14,642 nt of DNA from Actinomycetota bacterium (GCA_013696595.1 JACCYG010000183.1:1-14642), one strand, 5' to 3'; shown: positions 1 to 7,737, counted from the first letter of the stretch. Translations and numbers: made by a program. Notes: generated by a model from the sequence alone, not told the origin.

Positions 1-441
1 TGACGCTGCGCGAGGCTGAGAGCGAACGCGAAGAGCGCGGCGAAGAGAGCCGCCAGGCTGATCGTCCCCGCGGCAGCGAAGAATCCGGTCAGGACCGGGA
101 ACGATCCCCAGGAAAGCGCGAACCAGAAGTCGGTGTGGAAGCGAGTTGCAAAGAGTTCGAGGCTGTAGGCGACCGCGGCGAACTAGCCTGCCGCGACGAA
201 CGCGCCGATCCAAGGTCGACAACCGCGGCACCGACCGCGCCGATCCCGGCTGCGAACACGAGCGAGCCCGCGCCCAGGCCGGCAAGCACGGCGTCGGGTA
301 TATGCGTCTTCAGGGGCCGCCCGTGAAGCTCATCGAGCGCATGTGCCAGGCGGAATAGGGCGGTTGTAGAAGTGTGAGGTAGTCGCGCCACCCGCCGGAG
401 CGCAGGGCGTAGAAGGCCGGGCGCGAGAGATCAGTCGCCAC
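1..441 (-). pseudogene. Degraded polytopic membrane protein (possibly UbiA-like), 3' end outside window
   Basis: Pieces of one membrane protein can be read in order on the minus strand, but in different frames. From a GTG at 441 the reading begins VATDLSRPAFYALRSGG and runs to YSAWH near 345. It then jumps frame to LAHALDELHGRPL, consistent with an internal deletion that removed a membrane segment. The frame is lost again near 210, where the reading continues as IGAFVAAG, hits TAG at 183-185, and resumes as FAAVAYSLELFATRFHTD and a hydrophobic tail up to the window edge. The ALDELHGRPL segment followed by hydrophobic helices recalls UbiA-type prenyltransferases, where an acidic motif precedes an RP pair, but the family is uncertain. 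The GTG overlaps the end of the upstream dead methyltransferase by about 11 nt, so the two were probably co-transcribed. At least one deletion, one frameshift and one stop make a functional product unlikely. Confidence 0.6.
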
Positions 442-1106
442 GCTCGCCCCAGACTACGATTGCCCGCCGAAACTAAGCGAGCGCGCCTCGAGGTTCTCGA
501 CTCCTGCCGCGCGCCAGAGCGCGAGGAGCTCCTCGCGCGGATACCGCCGCCAGAACGCCTGGATGCTCGGGCCGAGGAAGCGACCGACGTCCCGCCAGCC
601 AGGCGAGATGGCTCGCCCGAGGAGCGGCAGGCCTCCTCGCACGTACGCGCTCCACAGCGCGTTCACGGCGCGGCGGTCGGGGACGGAGAACTCGAGGGAG
701 GGCAATCCGACCTCCCGGCCGAACGACCCGAGCGAGCTCACGAAGCGTCGCCGCCGGATCGACGACGTACCGAAGCAGGTACGTGAACGTGACCGCGTCG
801 AAGCTTCCGTCTTCGAATGGGAGCTCTTCGGCACGCGCCTCTCGGAGATCGACGCGCCCGCTTTCGCGCTTCCGCGAGCATTGCGGAACTCTGGTCGACT
901 CCGACGACCGAGCAGCCGAAGCGGCGCACGAGCTCGAGCCCGACGGCGGCCGTTCCGCACGCGACGTCGAGGACTCTGTCGCCGGGCGCGGCCGTGATGC
1001 GTGAGACGAGGAACGAGCGCCAGCGGGCGTCCTGGCCGAAGGACAGGAGGCGAGCGTACCGGTCGTACGTCTCAGCGACTGGCGCGAACAGTTGGAGCGC
1101 AGCTCG
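431..1106 (-). pseudogene. Degraded class I SAM-dependent methyltransferase (UbiE/MenG-like)
   Basis: A whole methyltransferase can be reassembled from three minus-strand frames. The first part, about 1106-861, reads [19 protein letters not shown], then motif I as [12 protein letters not shown], then [18 protein letters not shown]. After a frame change near 860 it continues [23 protein letters not shown] to [11 protein letters not shown] second change near 700 leads into [15 protein letters not shown] to SLSFGG. A third near 460 gives IVVWGERGD and a TGA at 431-433. The N-terminus has no clear start codon. The SAM-binding GxG region, the acidic strand-2 end and the PGG loop are typical of UbiE/MenG-like enzymes, which methylate quinone precursors; the actual substrate cannot be told. 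Several indels in one gene, with intact genes elsewhere, argue for real decay over sequencing error, though a poor assembly patch is possible. Confidence 0.75.
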
Positions 1107-1140
1107 ATTTCGCAGGATGGGCGCTGTTATTTGCCGGTGA

Positions 1141-1820
1141 AGGTTCGCTACCTGCCGAAAAGCCTAATGACTAGCTTCGCTGCACAGTCCTTTCGTCCAG
1201 AACATCGGCGCAAAGCAGCGCCTGGGGCGGGTGTCGGCTACGGCGCTACACGCGCTCATGACCCGTGAATGAAGTGGTCCCCGGTTCCAGTCCGACGTCG
1301 GTTCTCGCTCTTCGCAGCAGGCCGCGCCCGAGCGCCTCGCGTTGTCTCAGACGGGGATCGCGCGCCAGTCGTGTTCCGGGGACGCGTGAACCAGTGGACT
1401 TCTGGAGACGCCCGCGGACTTGCATGGATTGAGCGCTGCGGTTTGAAAGATCGCACGCACCCAGCATCCAAGCGGCTTTTTGCGTCCAGTTCGCCAGTGA
1501 ATTCGCCAGCGCCGAATGACTCGTTTAGGGAACGACTACAGGGCCCAAGCGTCTTAAAAGTCTGGAGACGTGCGTACTGCGATTGGCTCCGAACGGTGAC
1601 CTTCGAGCAAGCCAAGTCCCAGGACATGGTGTAACTCGTCGGCTGCTCAGGCCGTGGTGAGCGCGGGCTCCTCCTTTTCGTCGAGGTCCGAGTGAGCTTA
1701 CGCCGAGTTGGCGACGCGCTCGCCGGAGCCAGCCCACACCGAGGAACAAGAGCGGCTCTGGTCTACAGCGCCCCGCGGCGGCCTCGGCGGATGCCGCGCC
1801 CGGGATGTGAGAATCGCGGC
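1141..1820. other. 680-bp gene-free stretch
   Basis: I find no convincing gene, RNA or mobile element here. Open frames on both strands lack start context, conserved motifs and the strong third-position G/C of the neighbouring genes. The middle part (about 1440-1640) looks less GC-rich than its surroundings. On the minus strand near 1690-1639 a short reading ending HSDLDEKEEPALTTA then TGA resembles a protein C-terminus, and LLFLGVGWL precedes it in another frame, so an old gene remnant is possible. The last 30 bases probably hold the promoter of the hydrolase at 1821: GAGAAT stands exactly 6 nt before the ATG. Confidence 0.5.
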
Positions 1821-3056
1821 ATGCTCGTCGCGACGCACCGCACGCCCGATCTCGTCCTCTCAGAGCACGAGTTCGAGTTGCCCGTCGACCACGAGCGGCC
1901 CGCCGGCCCGAAGCTGACCGTGTTCGCGCGCGAGGTCATCGCGCGCGACCGCGATCGCGCAGAGCTGCCGTGGCTCGTCTTCCTCCAGGGCGGGCCCGGC
2001 CACGAGGCCCCGCGGCCGACGAAACCGAGCGACCCATCGTGGCTCGAGCGGGCGCTCGAGGATTTCCGGGTCCTGCTGCTCGACCAACGCGGTACCGGAC
2101 GTTCGACCCCGGCGGGCGCGCTCAGCTCGATGCAGCCGGAGGCGCAGGCGGAGTATCTGACGCATTTTCGCGCCGACGCGATCGTGCGCGACGCGGAGCT
2201 CATCCGGCGCGAGCTCGAGGTCGAGCGTTGGACGGTCCTTGGGCAGAGCTTCGGCGGGTTCTGCGTCGTCAGCTACCTCTCGCTCGCGCCGGACGGGCTC
2301 GCCGCCGCCCTGCTCACGGGCGGCCTCCCGCCGCTCGAGCGCCACCCGGACGAGGTCTACCGCGCGACGTATGGACGTGTGCTCAAGAAGAACCGTGCGT
2401 ACTACGCCCGCTACCCCGAGGACAAGGCCCGCGTCCGCGACATCCTCGACCGCCTCGAAGCCGAGGAGGTCCGGCTGCCGTCGGGCGATCGCTTGACTCA
2501 GCGACGCTTCCGCCAGCTCGGGAACGTTCTCGGTCAAGGCGTCGGCTTCGAGAAGCTCCATTACCTCGCGGAGCTGCCGTTCGGCTCGCCCGCGTTTCTC
2601 CAAGACATCGATGCAGCGTTCCCGTTCGCGCGCCACCCGCTCTACGCCGTGATCCACGAGGCGTGTTACGCGCCCGGGTGCGCGACGCGCTGGTCGGCCG
2701 AACGCGTCTTTCCGGAGGAATTCCGGGACGACCCCACCCTCTTCACGGGCGAGCACGTCTATCCGTGGATGCTCGAGGAGTACGGTGCGCTCCACCCGCT
2801 GGCTGAGGCCGCTCGGATCCTCGCCGACCACGACTGGCCGCCGCTCTACGACCCCGAGTGCCTCCGCGCGAACGACGTTCCCGCCGCGGCGGCGATCTAT
2901 ACCGAGGACATGTACGTCGAGCGCGCTTTCTCGGAGGAGACAGCAGCGGCAATCCGAGGCCTGCAGCCGTGGGTCACCGACGAATACGAGCACGACGGCC
3001 TCCGCGCAGACGGAAAGCGGGTCCTCGGGCGTTTGCTCGATCTTCTGCGCGGCTGA
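1821..3056 (+). CDS. Alpha/beta hydrolase, proline iminopeptidase type (peptidase family S33)
   Basis: A 411-residue cytoplasmic alpha/beta hydrolase, probably an aminopeptidase releasing N-terminal proline or a related small-peptide or ester hydrolase. The oxyanion-hole motif QGGPG is at residues 56-60 and DQRGTGRS at 88-95. The nucleophile elbow GQSFGG places the catalytic serine at 143. The likely Asp is 363 in TEDMYV and the likely His is 391 in YEHDG; this spacing and the helical cap between about 180 and 330 are typical of S33 prolyl aminopeptidases. No signal peptide is seen. The frame is open further upstream, but the ATG at 1821 starts directly before the conserved domain and has GAGAAT six bases before it, suggesting a leaderless transcript. 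It is followed after 119 bp by a metallo-hydrolase on the same strand. Substrate unknown. Confidence 0.88.
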   Translation: MLVATHRTPDLVLSEHEFELPVDHERPAGPKLTVFAREVIARDRDRAELPWLVFLQGGPGHEAPRPTKPSDPSWLERALEDFRVLLLDQRGTGRSTPAGALSSMQPEAQAEYLTHFRADAIVRDAELIRRELEVERWTVLGQSFGGFCVVSYLSLAPDGLAAALLTGGLPPLERHPDEVYRATYGRVLKKNRAYYARYPEDKARVRDILDRLEAEEVRLPSGDRLTQRRFRQLGNVLGQGVGFEKLHYLAELPFGSPAFLQDIDAAFPFARHPLYAVIHEACYAPGCATRWSAERVFPEEFRDDPTLFTGEHVYPWMLEEYGALHPLAEAARILADHDWPPLYDPECLRANDVPAAAAIYTEDMYVERAFSEETAAAIRGLQPWVTDEYEHDGLRADGKRVLGRLLDLLRG

Positions 3057-3163
3057 TTCGGGCCGAGGACCCCCTGGCCGAATTGGCTCAGGTGCAAAGG
3101 TCGTCAACAACCGCGACCGGTACGCGTCCGCGTTCGTCGGCGACGGCCTCTAGGACGAGGGGC

Positions 3164-3169
3164 TACTCT
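3164..3169 (+). promoter_or_regulatory. Putative leaderless -10 box (TACTCT)
   Basis: TACTCT fits the actinobacterial TAnnnT -10 consensus and ends exactly 6 nt before the GTG at 3176, the spacing expected when transcription starts at the start codon. A purine-rich stretch (GACGAGGGG, about 3154-3162) lies further upstream and could instead be a distant ribosome site. No clear -35 box is seen. Confidence 0.45.
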
Positions 3170-3175
3170 CCGCCC

Positions 3176-3880
3176 GTGATCGTCGAGCGGGCTGAGCACC
3201 CTTCCTGGCTCTCCAACGCGTACCTCGTCGCCGACGGGACAGGTGGGCACGGCGTCTTTATCGACGGCAACGGCGTGACCGAGCCGCTCGTCGAGCGAGC
3301 CGAGCGCGATGGAATCGCGGTCTCCCATGTTCTCTGCACGCACGATCACGGCGACCACGTCGTCGGGCTCGAAGAGACCGCCGCGCGATTCGGTGCCACG
3401 CTGCTCTCGTCCAGCGATCTCGACGACGACGAGGTGATTCGCACGGACGGCCTGGAGATCCGGGCGCTTTCCACGCCGGGACACGCCACGACGCATCTTG
3501 CGTTCGTCGTGAACGGGGCCGACTGTTTCACCGGCGACGTCCTTTTCAAGGGAACCGTCGGCGGCACGCGAGGCGGCGGCCCGATGGGCTTCGCCGATCT
3601 CAAGCGCTCGATCATGGATCGCCTCATGACGCTCGAACCCGGTACGCGGATCCATCCCGGGCACCGCGAGGCGACCACCGTGGGCGGTGAGTGGGAGTCG
3701 AACACCTTCATCCGGGTCTGGCGCGGCCTCGATCCGGAGGGATCGGATCGCTGTCGCGTCGCCGGCGAAGAAGCGACACTCGTTCTCTGGGCGCCCGACT
3801 ACGACGGCGGCAACAAGGCGTGGGTGCGCTTCCCTTCGGGCGACGACATGATCGTCGGCGGGTCGCAGGTCGAGCGCTAA
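3176..3880 (+). CDS. Metallo-beta-lactamase-fold hydrolase (glyoxalase II-like)
   Basis: A 234-residue MBL-fold hydrolase. The metal motif THDHGDH is at 55-61 (His56, His58, Asp60, His61). Further ligands are His103 in TPGHATTH, Asp121 in FTGDVLF and His163 in HPGHREAT, so a complete two-metal site is present. The layout matches hydroxyacylglutathione hydrolase-like thioester hydrolases; the substrate is not evident. After the last ligand there are about 70 residues, more than a minimal MBL domain. They include LVLWAPDYDGGNKAWVRFPSG, which looks like a small added beta domain. The frame is open upstream, but the GTG at 3176 begins the typical first strand (VERAEHPSWLSNAYLV). The gene follows the S33 hydrolase on the same strand but probably has its own promoter. 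It converges with the permease at 3952. Confidence 0.87.
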   Translation: MIVERAEHPSWLSNAYLVADGTGGHGVFIDGNGVTEPLVERAERDGIAVSHVLCTHDHGDHVVGLEETAARFGATLLSSSDLDDDEVIRTDGLEIRALSTPGHATTHLAFVVNGADCFTGDVLFKGTVGGTRGGGPMGFADLKRSIMDRLMTLEPGTRIHPGHREATTVGGEWESNTFIRVWRGLDPEGSDRCRVAGEEATLVLWAPDYDGGNKAWVRFPSGDDMIVGGSQVER

Positions 3881-3906
3881 GTGTCCTAGCGTTCACGCCA
3901 GGCGGC

Positions 3907-3939
3907 GGCGGAGCCGAGCTCCGCCCGGCGGGAGCCGCC
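3907..3939. terminator. Tandem GC hairpins between convergent genes
   Basis: A perfect 8-bp stem GGCGGAGC / GCTCCGCC with a CGA loop (3907-3925) is followed at once by a 5-bp stem GGCGG / CCGCC (3927-3939). They sit in the 71-bp gap between two converging genes and probably stop transcription from both sides. No T-run is present on either strand. Confidence 0.5.
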
Positions 3940-3951
3940 CCGGCCGGGACG

Positions 3952-5016
3952 CTAGGCCTCCACGTCCTTGGCGGTGAAGAGAACGGTGGGAACCTCCTCG
4001 TGCGAGGGGTCCCGGTGGAGGATGAGCACGTCCACGAGCGTCGCGCAGACGGCCGCCAGCGGGATCGCGAGCAGGACGGCGAAACCGCCGAAGAGGATCG
4101 CAACGCCTGAAACGGCCACGAGCACGGTGAGTGGGGACAGTCCGACCGCCTCCCCGAGCACGCGCGGAATCACGACGTAGTCTTCGAAGAGGCGGACGGC
4201 GAGCACCGCGAGACCGGCCGAGATCGCGACGCCGACCGACTGCGTGAGGCCCACGCCGACCGCGAGCGTCCCGGCGGCGAGGGGGCCGATCACCGGGATG
4301 ATCTCGACCACGCCCGCGAAGATCCCGAGCAGAAGCCAGAACGGGACGCCGATCGCCCAGAAGCAGAGCGAAAGGACGGTCGCGACGAAGGCGATCAGGA
4401 CGAGCTGGCCGCGAACGTAGGCGCCGAGCTTCGCGTCGATGAGATCCCAGGTATCGCGCACGATTTTTCGCTTGGGCCTGGGCAGGAGTGACGTCACGAG
4501 GCCAATCGCCTTGTCGCGCTCGAAGATCCAGTACGCGGCCGACGCCAGCGTGAAGAAGATTCCGAGCATGACCTCGAAGGCCGTGACCGTGATCTCGACG
4601 GCGGGGTCAACCGCGCGCTCGACGAGCTCCTCTCCGCTCGGCAGGCGCTCGAGGCGGCGCTGGACGTTGACGAGGACGCGCTGCTTGATCCCTTTTGATT
4701 CCTCCGCCTGCTGCTCGAGCTCCGAGCTCGACGTCGGGACGGCGTCGCGCACCTGCTCCGTCGCGGCCGGGACGACGAAGTAGAGCAGGAGGCCGATGAG
4801 GGCGAAGAGCGCGAGGTAATGGACCATCACCCCGAAGCCACGGGGGATCCGGTGTCGGTAGAGCGCGTCGACTCCAGGCCGCATCGCTGCCGCGATGATG
4901 AAGGCGAAGAAGAGGATCGCGATCAGGAGCTTCAGCTTCCAGAGCGCGAGGGCGACGACGATTACGCTCCCGATCACGAGCGCGGCAACGAAGGCGCGCC
5001 GAGCCGTCTCTCGCAT
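3952..5016 (-). CDS. AI-2E/PerM family membrane transporter
   Basis: A 354-residue inner-membrane protein of the AI-2E transporter (UPF0118/PerM) superfamily, whose members include quorum-signal exporters and Na+(Li+)/H+ antiporters; the substrate here is unknown. Hydrophobic segments lie near residues 8-28, 30-48, 64-86, 145-168 and several more between 200 and 335. A soluble segment of charged residues lies near 88-140. Family-typical stretches are the conserved GxxxGVVEIIPVIGPL type segment near 235 and the C-terminal region with VIPRVLGEAVGLSPL. Length is normal for the family. A purine-rich RBS, AGAGGGAGG, lies about 13 nt before the ATG. The gene begins 40 bp after uppP on the same strand, so the two are probably one operon, but no functional link is evident. 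Confidence 0.87.
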   Translation of the reverse strand: MRETARRAFVAALVIGSVIVVALALWKLKLLIAILFFAFIIAAAMRPGVDALYRHRIPRGFGVMVHYLALFALIGLLLYFVVPAATEQVRDAVPTSSSELEQQAEESKGIKQRVLVNVQRRLERLPSGEELVERAVDPAVEITVTAFEVMLGIFFTLASAAYWIFERDKAIGLVTSLLPRPKRKIVRDTWDLIDAKLGAYVRGQLVLIAFVATVLSLCFWAIGVPFWLLLGIFAGVVEIIPVIGPLAAGTLAVGVGLTQSVGVAISAGLAVLAVRLFEDYVVIPRVLGEAVGLSPLTVLVAVSGVAILFGGFAVLLAIPLAAVCATLVDVLILHRDPSHEEVPTVLFTAKDVEA

Positions 5017-5056
5017 ACGTCTTGTTTGGCCTCCCTCTTAGCGCGGCAAACGCGAA

Positions 5057-5995
5057 CTAGAACCCAGCGTCTCGCACGCCAGTCGCGATCAGGAGCAGGA
5101 CGATCGCAGCCACGAGGAGCCTGTAAACGGCGAAGAGCGAGTAATCGTGGCGGCGGAGGTAGCCGAGGAGCGCCCAGATCGCCACCAGGCCGCTCACCGC
5201 CGCTGCGATCATCCCGACGACGAAAGGGCCCGCCGATCCGGGCGGCAGGTCAGCGAGGAGGACGTCGGTTATCCCCTTGAGCAAGACGGCTCCGAAAACG
5301 GTCGGGATCAGCAGGAGAAAAGAGAAGCGGGCCGCCGAGTTTCGATCGAGGCCGAGGAACCTGGCGGCGGAGATCGTGACCCCTGCGCGCGACACCCCCG
5401 GCGCCAGGGCCAGCGTCTGTGCGATGCCGATCGCGAGCGCCGTCCACGGGCCGAGCTCGTGCATCTCACGCGTCTCGGGGCGGCGGTCCGTCGCCCAGAG
5501 AATCACGCCGAACACGGCCAGCAGGATCGCGATCTGCCACGGCTCCCCGAGGTTGTCGGCGATGAAGCCCTCGCCGGCGGCTCCAGCTGCAGCAGCCGGG
5601 ATCGTCGCAAGGATGACGAACCACGCCACGCGCTCGTCGGGAGATTCGATCCGGCGGCGCCGAACGGTCGTGACGAAAGCGGTCATGAGACGTACGACGT
5701 CGTGGCGGAAGTACGCGACCACGGCGACGAGCGTGCCGAGGTGCAGCGCGACGTCGAAGGTCTGGTTGAACTCGTCGTGGCGCTTCAGGTAGTCCCAGTC
5801 CCCGAGCCACGGGACGAGGATCAGATGTCCCGAAGACGAGATCGGGAGGAGCTCGGTGAGCCCCTGCACGATTCCGAGAATGAGCGCCTGCCAGTTCGAA
5901 AGCGCTCCGGCCTTTTCGCCGACGCGGGCAGCGGCGAGCGCGACGGCGAGTGCGAAAGCCGCGCCGGCGACGGTCGAGATCCCGACGCGGCTCAT
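5057..5995 (-). CDS. uppP: Undecaprenyl-diphosphatase UppP (BacA family)
   Basis: A 312-residue polytopic membrane phosphatase that converts undecaprenyl diphosphate to the monophosphate, recycling the lipid carrier for peptidoglycan and other wall polymers; its activity also gives bacitracin tolerance. Both family signatures are present. The first is QGLTELLPISSSGHL at 44-58, with the catalytic glutamate at 48. The second is PGVSRAGVTIS at 199-209 with Arg203; the usual SRSG is SRAG here. The C-terminal helices end in a YRLLVAAIVLLLIATG segment. Compared with the usual ~270 residues there is an extra N-terminal hydrophobic helix at about 8-24 before the family start (SNWQALILGIVQG), so a later start is possible. 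The ATG at 5995 is only 25 bp from the divergent cytochrome gene. Confidence 0.93.
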   Translation of the reverse strand: MSRVGISTVAGAAFALAVALAAARVGEKAGALSNWQALILGIVQGLTELLPISSSGHLILVPWLGDWDYLKRHDEFNQTFDVALHLGTLVAVVAYFRHDVVRLMTAFVTTVRRRRIESPDERVAWFVILATIPAAAAGAAGEGFIADNLGEPWQIAILLAVFGVILWATDRRPETREMHELGPWTALAIGIAQTLALAPGVSRAGVTISAARFLGLDRNSAARFSFLLLIPTVFGAVLLKGITDVLLADLPPGSAGPFVVGMIAAAVSGLVAIWALLGYLRRHDYSLFAVYRLLVAAIVLLLIATGVRDAGF

Positions 5996-6020
5996 CGGGT
6001 GAGTATCGTATGCGCGCCCG
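5996..6020. promoter_or_regulatory. 25-bp divergent promoter spacer with overlapping -10 boxes
   Basis: The whole gap between uppP (minus) and the cytochrome c gene (plus) is 25 bp. TATCGT (6004-6009, plus) and TACGAT (6010-6005, minus) both fit TAnnnT and lie on top of each other, 11 and 9 nt from the respective start codons. No RBS is seen for either gene. If both annotated starts are right, the two transcripts would be nearly leaderless and their promoters would exclude each other. Confidence 0.35.
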
Positions 6021-6515
6021 GTGACCAGGGATCAGATCATTCTCGGGCTCGCCGCCCTCGTCCTCGTCGTCTTCAGCCTTGTCGTGTCGATGCTCGTCCC
6101 CCGGCGGAGGCCGGACTTCCCCGGGCGGAATCTCGGCCTCTTCGCCGTCGTCTCGGTGCTGCTCGTGATCGGGATGCTCGGCGCGGTCGAGCTTTTCGGG
6201 GCCGAGGAGGAGCATGGTGATGGGTCTGCCGCCGAGGCCGGGGGCACCGGACAGGCGATCTTCGACGCCAACAAGTGCGGCTCGTGCCACACGCTCGCGG
6301 CCTCGGGTGCGACGGGTAGCGTCGGTCCGAGCCTCGACGAGGCGCTGAAGGGGAAGGACGCGGCCTTCGTCGAGGAGTCGATCGTCAAGCCCGACGCGTT
6401 CGTCGAGGAGGGGTTCGCCGACAACCTGATGCCGGAGACCTACGGCGAGGATCTCTCACGCGAGGAGCTCGACGCGCTCGTCGCGTTCCTCGTCGAGTCC
6501 ACCCGCGGGTCGTAG
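6021..6515 (+). CDS. Membrane-anchored c-type cytochrome
   Basis: A 164-residue protein with two N-terminal membrane helices (about 5-26 and 38-59), an acidic glycine-rich linker, and a C-terminal cytochrome c domain facing outwards. The haem-binding CGSCH is at 86-90 and the likely axial methionine is Met137 in NLMPETYG. It should carry one haem c and pass electrons in the extracytoplasmic space, for example to a terminal oxidase; the partner is not in this window. The domain closely resembles the lipoprotein cytochrome at 12619-13041 (shared TGSVGPxLDxAL, ESIVxPDxFV and LVAFL patterns), so the two are paralogues with different anchors. The GTG start gives a sensible first helix (TRDQIILGLAALVLVV) with no RBS. 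It is a monocistronic gene by its neighbours and ends in hairpins. Confidence 0.88.
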   Translation: MTRDQIILGLAALVLVVFSLVVSMLVPRRRPDFPGRNLGLFAVVSVLLVIGMLGAVELFGAEEEHGDGSAAEAGGTGQAIFDANKCGSCHTLAASGATGSVGPSLDEALKGKDAAFVEESIVKPDAFVEEGFADNLMPETYGEDLSREELDALVAFLVESTRGS

Positions 6516-6545
6516 GGGAAACCCTAGGGGCCGGATATCCGGCCC
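6513..6545. terminator. Bidirectional terminator hairpins
   Basis: The stop codon of the cytochrome gene begins a small hairpin, TAGGG-GAAA-CCCTA (6513-6526). It is followed by an 18-bp perfect palindrome GGGCCGGATATCCGGCCC (6528-6545), which can fold as a 7-bp stem with an ATAT loop. It serves the cytochrome gene on the plus strand and, 12 nt beyond the tRNA-Ser 3' end, the minus strand. The core TAGGGGCCGGA...TCCGGCCC recurs at 11019. Confidence 0.65.
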
Positions 6546-6557
6546 TCGTTCGTTTAG

Positions 6558-6647
6558 CGGAGAGGGCGGGATTCGAACCCGCGACCCAGCTTTCACCGGG
6601 TACGCGATTTCCAGTCGCGCTCCTTAGGCCAGCTCGGACACCTCTCC
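6558..6647 (-). tRNA. tRNA-Ser(GGA)
   Basis: The minus strand folds as a class II tRNA. It has a 7-bp acceptor GGAGAGG / CCTCTCC with discriminator G, and an anticodon stem CGCGA / TCGCG with loop CTGGAAA (anticodon GGA, reading UCC/UCU serine codons). A long variable arm (ACCCGG...CTGGGT type) and a T arm GCGGG-TTCGAAT-CCCGC complete it. CCA is not encoded. The 5' end is 23 nt after the SDR gene, so it may be transcribed with it or from a promoter within its 3' end. Confidence 0.96.
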
Positions 6648-6670
6648 TGGCCGAGAGACATGGTGCCACA

Positions 6671-7447
6671 TCACTCGTGAAGCACCCGGCCTTCCATACC
6701 GCCCGCGACAAGCACGACCTGCCCCGTCACGTGCCCTGAGATCTCGTCGGACGCAAGCACGACGATCTGGCGAGCCACGTCTTCCGCCTGGGCGACCTTC
6801 CGAAGCGGGATCGTGCGGGTCACGCGGCCAACGAGCTCCGGGTCCGCGAGGGAGGAGCGGGTCATCGGTGAGGCCGTCCAGCCCGGGCAGACGGCGTTCA
6901 CGCGTCCGCGCGGCGCGACCCGGACGATCTCGTTCTTGAGCGAGAGGAGGAGGCCGCGGGCGATGGCCGATTTCGCGGCGGAGTAGTCGGCGTGCCCGCC
7001 CTCGCCGAAGATCCCGGCCGTCGACGCGACGAGCACGAGGCTGCCGTGACCGGAGCGCGCAACCTCCCGGAGGAACCCGCGCGCGGTGAGGAACGTTGCG
7101 GTCAGGTTCGCTGCGAGCGTGCTTTCCCACCGCTCGAGCGAGAGCTCCCAGAGCGGGACGTCCCTCTCGGGCCAGACGCCTGCGTTCGCAACGCAGACGC
7201 CGACGCCGCCGAGGGCGCTGCGTACGTCGCCGAAGAGCTGGTCCGCGTCTTCCTCGAGCGTGAGGTCCGCCTGGACGACGACCGCGTCGGGAAGCTCGGA
7301 GGCGAGCGCTTCGGCACGTTCGCGGCCGCGGTTGTAATGGACGGCGACGCGGCATCCTTCGGACGCGAACGCGCGCGCGGTCACCCCGCCGATCCCGCCG
7401 GAGGCGCCGGTGACGAGAACGCTCTTGCCGCGAAGGCCCGTCTCCAC
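6671..7447 (-). CDS. SDR-family oxidoreductase (FabG-like)
   Basis: A 258-residue classical short-chain dehydrogenase/reductase. The Rossmann cofactor motif TGASGGIG is at 13-20 and NAG at 88-90. The catalytic tetrad is Asn114, Ser142, Tyr155 and Lys159 (YSAAK). Residues around 38-42 (HYNRGRE) follow strand 2 with an arginine, which favours NADPH. PGW at 188-190 and the C-terminal VTGQVVLVAGGM are as in 3-oxoacyl-ACP reductases, but the family is broad and the substrate unknown. The start is a GTG at 7447 that gives the standard distance to the glycine motif. No clear RBS is seen. It stands divergent from the small membrane protein at 7513, with tRNA-Ser 23 nt downstream. Confidence 0.9.
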   Translation of the reverse strand: METGLRGKSVLVTGASGGIGGVTARAFASEGCRVAVHYNRGRERAEALASELPDAVVVQADLTLEEDADQLFGDVRSALGGVGVCVANAGVWPERDVPLWELSLERWESTLAANLTATFLTARGFLREVARSGHGSLVLVASTAGIFGEGGHADYSAAKSAIARGLLLSLKNEIVRVAPRGRVNAVCPGWTASPMTRSSLADPELVGRVTRTIPLRKVAQAEDVARQIVVLASDEISGHVTGQVVLVAGGMEGRVLHE

Positions 7448-7512
7448 CGGCTAGGCGAGTACCCGGCCCGCGCGGTTTCGCGCGCGCACGCGAGGGAAGA
7501 AAAGCGTCCGGC

Positions 7513-7737
7513 ATGACGTCTGTCGTCGTCATCCTCGTTCTGACCGGAATCGTCACCGCGCTCGCGGCGGCTATCGGCCTCGGCCTCTTCGCGCTGGTCC
7601 TCATTCCGATCGGGATCGCGGTCGCGATCTGGCTCGGGCTCACTTCGGCGCGCGGCAAGACGGCGACCGACGTCGCTCGCCGCGAGTCCGATCAGGAGTT
7701 CCTCGGGCCCGGCGGGGCCGACGATCCGACCTCCTAG
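7513..7737 (+). CDS. Small two-helix membrane protein, function unknown
   Basis: A 74-residue protein with hydrophobic stretches at about 4-22 and 25-44 and a polar acidic tail (residues 46-74) ending GPGGADDPTS. I recognise no family. Codon use is like the neighbours (strong G/C in third positions), and GAGGGAAG about 13 nt before the ATG could be a weak ribosome site. These support a real gene. It is divergent from the SDR gene across a 65-bp gap and followed by GC hairpins at 7845. Confidence 0.6.
   Translation: MTSVVVILVLTGIVTALAAAIGLGLFALVLIPIGIAVAIWLGLTSARGKTATDVARRESDQEFLGPGGADDPTS

Noticed and set aside
1269..1634. 121-codon plus-strand frame (and a 123-codon minus-strand frame over the same bases)
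   Set aside because: No motif, no start context, codon use unlike the neighbouring genes, and both strands are equally open; likely chance.
1860..3110. 416-codon minus-strand frame
   Set aside because: Shadow of the S33 hydrolase gene, which has all catalytic motifs on the plus strand.
5147..6220. 357-codon plus-strand frame
   Set aside because: Low-complexity Arg/Glu/Asp-rich shadow of uppP and of the cytochrome start; uppP signatures are unambiguous on the minus strand.
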